In this document: positions 12,722 through 14,220 of the stretch, piece by piece
How positions within the stretch are numbered: position 1 is the stretch's first letter
How the letters are laid out: each line of letters begins with the position of its first letter
Origin: JBHPCZ01 sp042573625
Lineage (GTDB): Bacteria; Desulfobacterota; Desulfobacteria; Desulfobacterales; UBA11574
Reading direction: 5' to 3'
DNA: 14,220 bases
Assembly: GCA_042573625.1 (NCBI GenBank)
Contig: JBHPCZ010000090.1
Span: 1 to 14,220 of the forward strand
Made by a program: the position numbers and the translations under genes
Notes under the pieces: generated by a model
Told to the model about the DNA's origin: nothing
Databases searched by the model: none
The model's input: the letters and a program-made list of their open reading frames with translations, nothing else

Positions 12722-14220
12722 GCGTCAAAGATCTGCCCTGGCAAATTCTATGGGATAAAGAAAGGTGCACGCTTTGCGGGAAATGTACGGCCGTATGCCC
12801 TGTAAACGCCATTGAACTGGGGGTCTTTCGTAAAAGGATTCTTGAACCTTCTTTAGGGATTGGGGATAAGCCTTTAACAGATTATAAGATATATTACGGC
12901 ATACGCCAGAAAACCGATCCGGCATATCGATGCGTCGGATGTGGTATGTGCAATTTGACCTGTCCAAATGATGCGATTATTCCCTGCAAAAATGATGAGG
13001 AGGATAAACTTAGATATCATGTTAATCGCGGCGGCCAACCCCGTCGTCGCGGCGGACGGCGAAATGTTTCAGGCGGCGTTTTAGATCAGATAAAATTCAT
13101 AAGAATTTCCATGTTGACGGACCCGGCGCTGGATGCCGGGCGGCATGAATTTGAGGTTCGGACACTCCTGGGACGGATACTTCCCCCTGAAGAAAACCTG
13201 AAGTTTCTGAGTGAAAATGGATGGATTCCGCCAGTTCGGGAAATATACCCGCTCATTATCGGCAGCATGTCTTTCGGAGCGCTTTCGCCCAGTATGTGGG
13301 AAGGTTTAATGATGGGTGTTGCTTACCTGAACGAAGAGCTCGGAATGCCGGTCCGCATGTGCACCGGGGAAGGCGGCTGCCCGCCGAGACTGTTGCGCAG
13401 CCGATTCTTAAAATATGTTATTTTGCAGATCGCCAGCGGCTATTTCGGCTGGGATGAAATCATTCACGCCATTCCGGAAATGAAAGAAGATCCCTGTGCT
13501 GTGGAAATTAAATATGGACAGGGCGCGAAGCCGGGCGATGGCGGGCTTCTCATGTGGTACAAGGTCAATCAGTTGATCGCGGCGATCCGGGGTGTGCCTG
13601 CCGGTGTCAATCTTCCAAGTCCGCCGACGCATCAGACCCAGTACTCCATAGAGGAATCCGTAGCCAAAATGATACAATCCATGTATATGGCCTGGGGATT
13701 CAGGGTGCCCGTATACCCCAAAATTTCCGGAACTTCCACGGCGCTTGCGGTTTTAAATAACCTATCGCGAAATTCATACGCGGCAGGTCTTGCCATTGAT
13801 GGAGAAGACGGCGGAACCGGCGCGGCATATAACGTATCCATGAATCATATGGGACACCCCATCGCGAGCAATATTCGGGACGCTTACCTCAACCTTATCA
13901 AGATCGGCATGCAAAATGAGATACCGCTGTTTGCCGGAGGCGGTGTGGGGAAAACCGGTAACCTGGCGGCCAATGCTGCCGCTCTGATTATGCTGGGCGC
14001 CAGCGGCGTCCAGATCGGAAAATATATTATGCAGGCTGCTGCCGGGTGTTTAGGTTCGGAATCCGACAGATGCAATATCTGCAATATCGGGCTGTGCCCC
14101 AAAGGGATTACTTCTCAGGATCCTCGACTTTACCGCCGGATCGATATTGAGAAAGTGGCTGAAAGGGTGGTGGATGTATATTTGAGTTTTGATACGGAAC
14201 TCCGAAAGATTATGGCGCCC
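12685..14220 (+). CDS. gltB: Ferredoxin/FMN glutamate synthase, archaeal-type central subunit, 3' truncated by window
   Basis: 512 codons are open to the window edge. The N-terminus has two 4Fe-4S ferredoxin motifs, C28xxC31xxC34xxxC38P and C83xxC86xxC89xxxC93P. A basic linker, QPRRRGGRR, follows at about 119-127. From about 150 comes the FMN TIM-barrel: SMSFGALSP, TGEGG, IKYGQGAKPGDGG, DGEDGGTGAA and AGGGVGKTGN. Cys455, Cys463, Cys466 and Cys471 in the GLCPKGITSQ region probably ligate a 3Fe-4S cluster. It should condense 2-oxoglutarate with ammonia from the partner subunit to glutamate, with electrons through the clusters. The canonical SPPPHHDIYSIEDL reads SPPTHQTQYSIEES, placing it in a divergent GltB-like clade. 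The GXGXG domain and any NADPH subunit are not in the window. Confidence 0.9.
   Translation, partial: MLPNRPILPSTLSVKDLPWQILWDKERCTLCGKCTAVCPVNAIELGVFRKRILEPSLGIGDKPLTDYKIYYGIRQKTDPAYRCVGCGMCNLTCPNDAIIPCKNDEEDKLRYHVNRGGQPRRRGGRRNVSGGVLDQIKFIRISMLTDPALDAGRHEFEVRTLLGRILPPEENLKFLSENGWIPPVREIYPLIIGSMSFGALSPSMWEGLMMGVAYLNEELGMPVRMCTGEGGCPPRLLRSRFLKYVILQIASGYFGWDEIIHAIPEMKEDPCAVEIKYGQGAKPGDGGLLMWYKVNQLIAAIRGVPAGVNLPSPPTHQTQYSIEESVAKMIQSMYMAWGFRVPVYPKISGTSTALAVLNNLSRNSYAAGLAIDGEDGGTGAAYNVSMNHMGHPIASNIRDAYLNLIKIGMQNEIPLFAGGGVGKTGNLAANAAALIMLGASGVQIGKYIMQAAAGCLGSESDRCNICNIGLCPKGITSQDPRLYRRIDIEKVAERVVDVYLSFDTELRKIMAP

Overview
The window looks like the chromosome of an anaerobic Desulfobacterota (Deltaproteobacteria) bacterium, most likely a sulfate reducer or relative. 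This is inferred from gene content and style: a branched-chain-amino-acid-type (HAAT) ABC transporter carrying CoA ligases, a split archaeal-type ferredoxin-like glutamate synthase, and a PP2C-PilZ fusion. No rRNA or other phylogenetic marker is present. Base composition looks moderate and fairly even, and I see no IS element, phage gene, tRNA or CRISPR.

Region 1 (1-9478, all + strand) is a probable carboxylate uptake and activation locus. In order: the 3' part of a LivG-type ATPase, a long-chain-type acyl-CoA synthetase, LivH and LivM permeases, a secreted LivK-type binding protein, a LivF ATPase, a WHy/LEA14-like lipoprotein, and a second, divergent AMP-binding ligase. A complete HAAT importer with acyl-CoA ligases inside and behind it suggests that the imported compound is a carboxylic acid trapped as its CoA thioester, not an amino acid. 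The substrate cannot be read from sequence. Several gaps carry inverted repeats (2622-2721, 6142-6201, 7749-7797).

Region 2 (9586-10968, - strand) encodes one protein: a complete PP2C Ser/Thr phosphatase, a linker of six 15-residue acidic repeats (a 45-bp tandem array), and a C-terminal PilZ domain.

Region 3 (10969-11590) is a 622-bp non-coding gap. It holds a GC-rich palindrome near the phosphatase start, a strong sigma70-like promoter (TTGACA, 17 nt, TATATA), and a leader with two short hairpins. Both have six-base loops with A at position 1 and G at position 4. The second overlaps the 5' arm of an intrinsic terminator ending in nine T. This is the layout of an ANTAR-responsive antitermination leader, and it is the most interesting item in the window.

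Region 4 (11591-14220, + strand) starts the operon behind that leader: a class II glutamine amidotransferase (N-terminal Cys), overlapping by 37 nt a ferredoxin/FMN glutamate synthase that runs off the window. It reads as nitrogen assimilation controlled by transcription antitermination. The cognate ANTAR regulator is not in the window.
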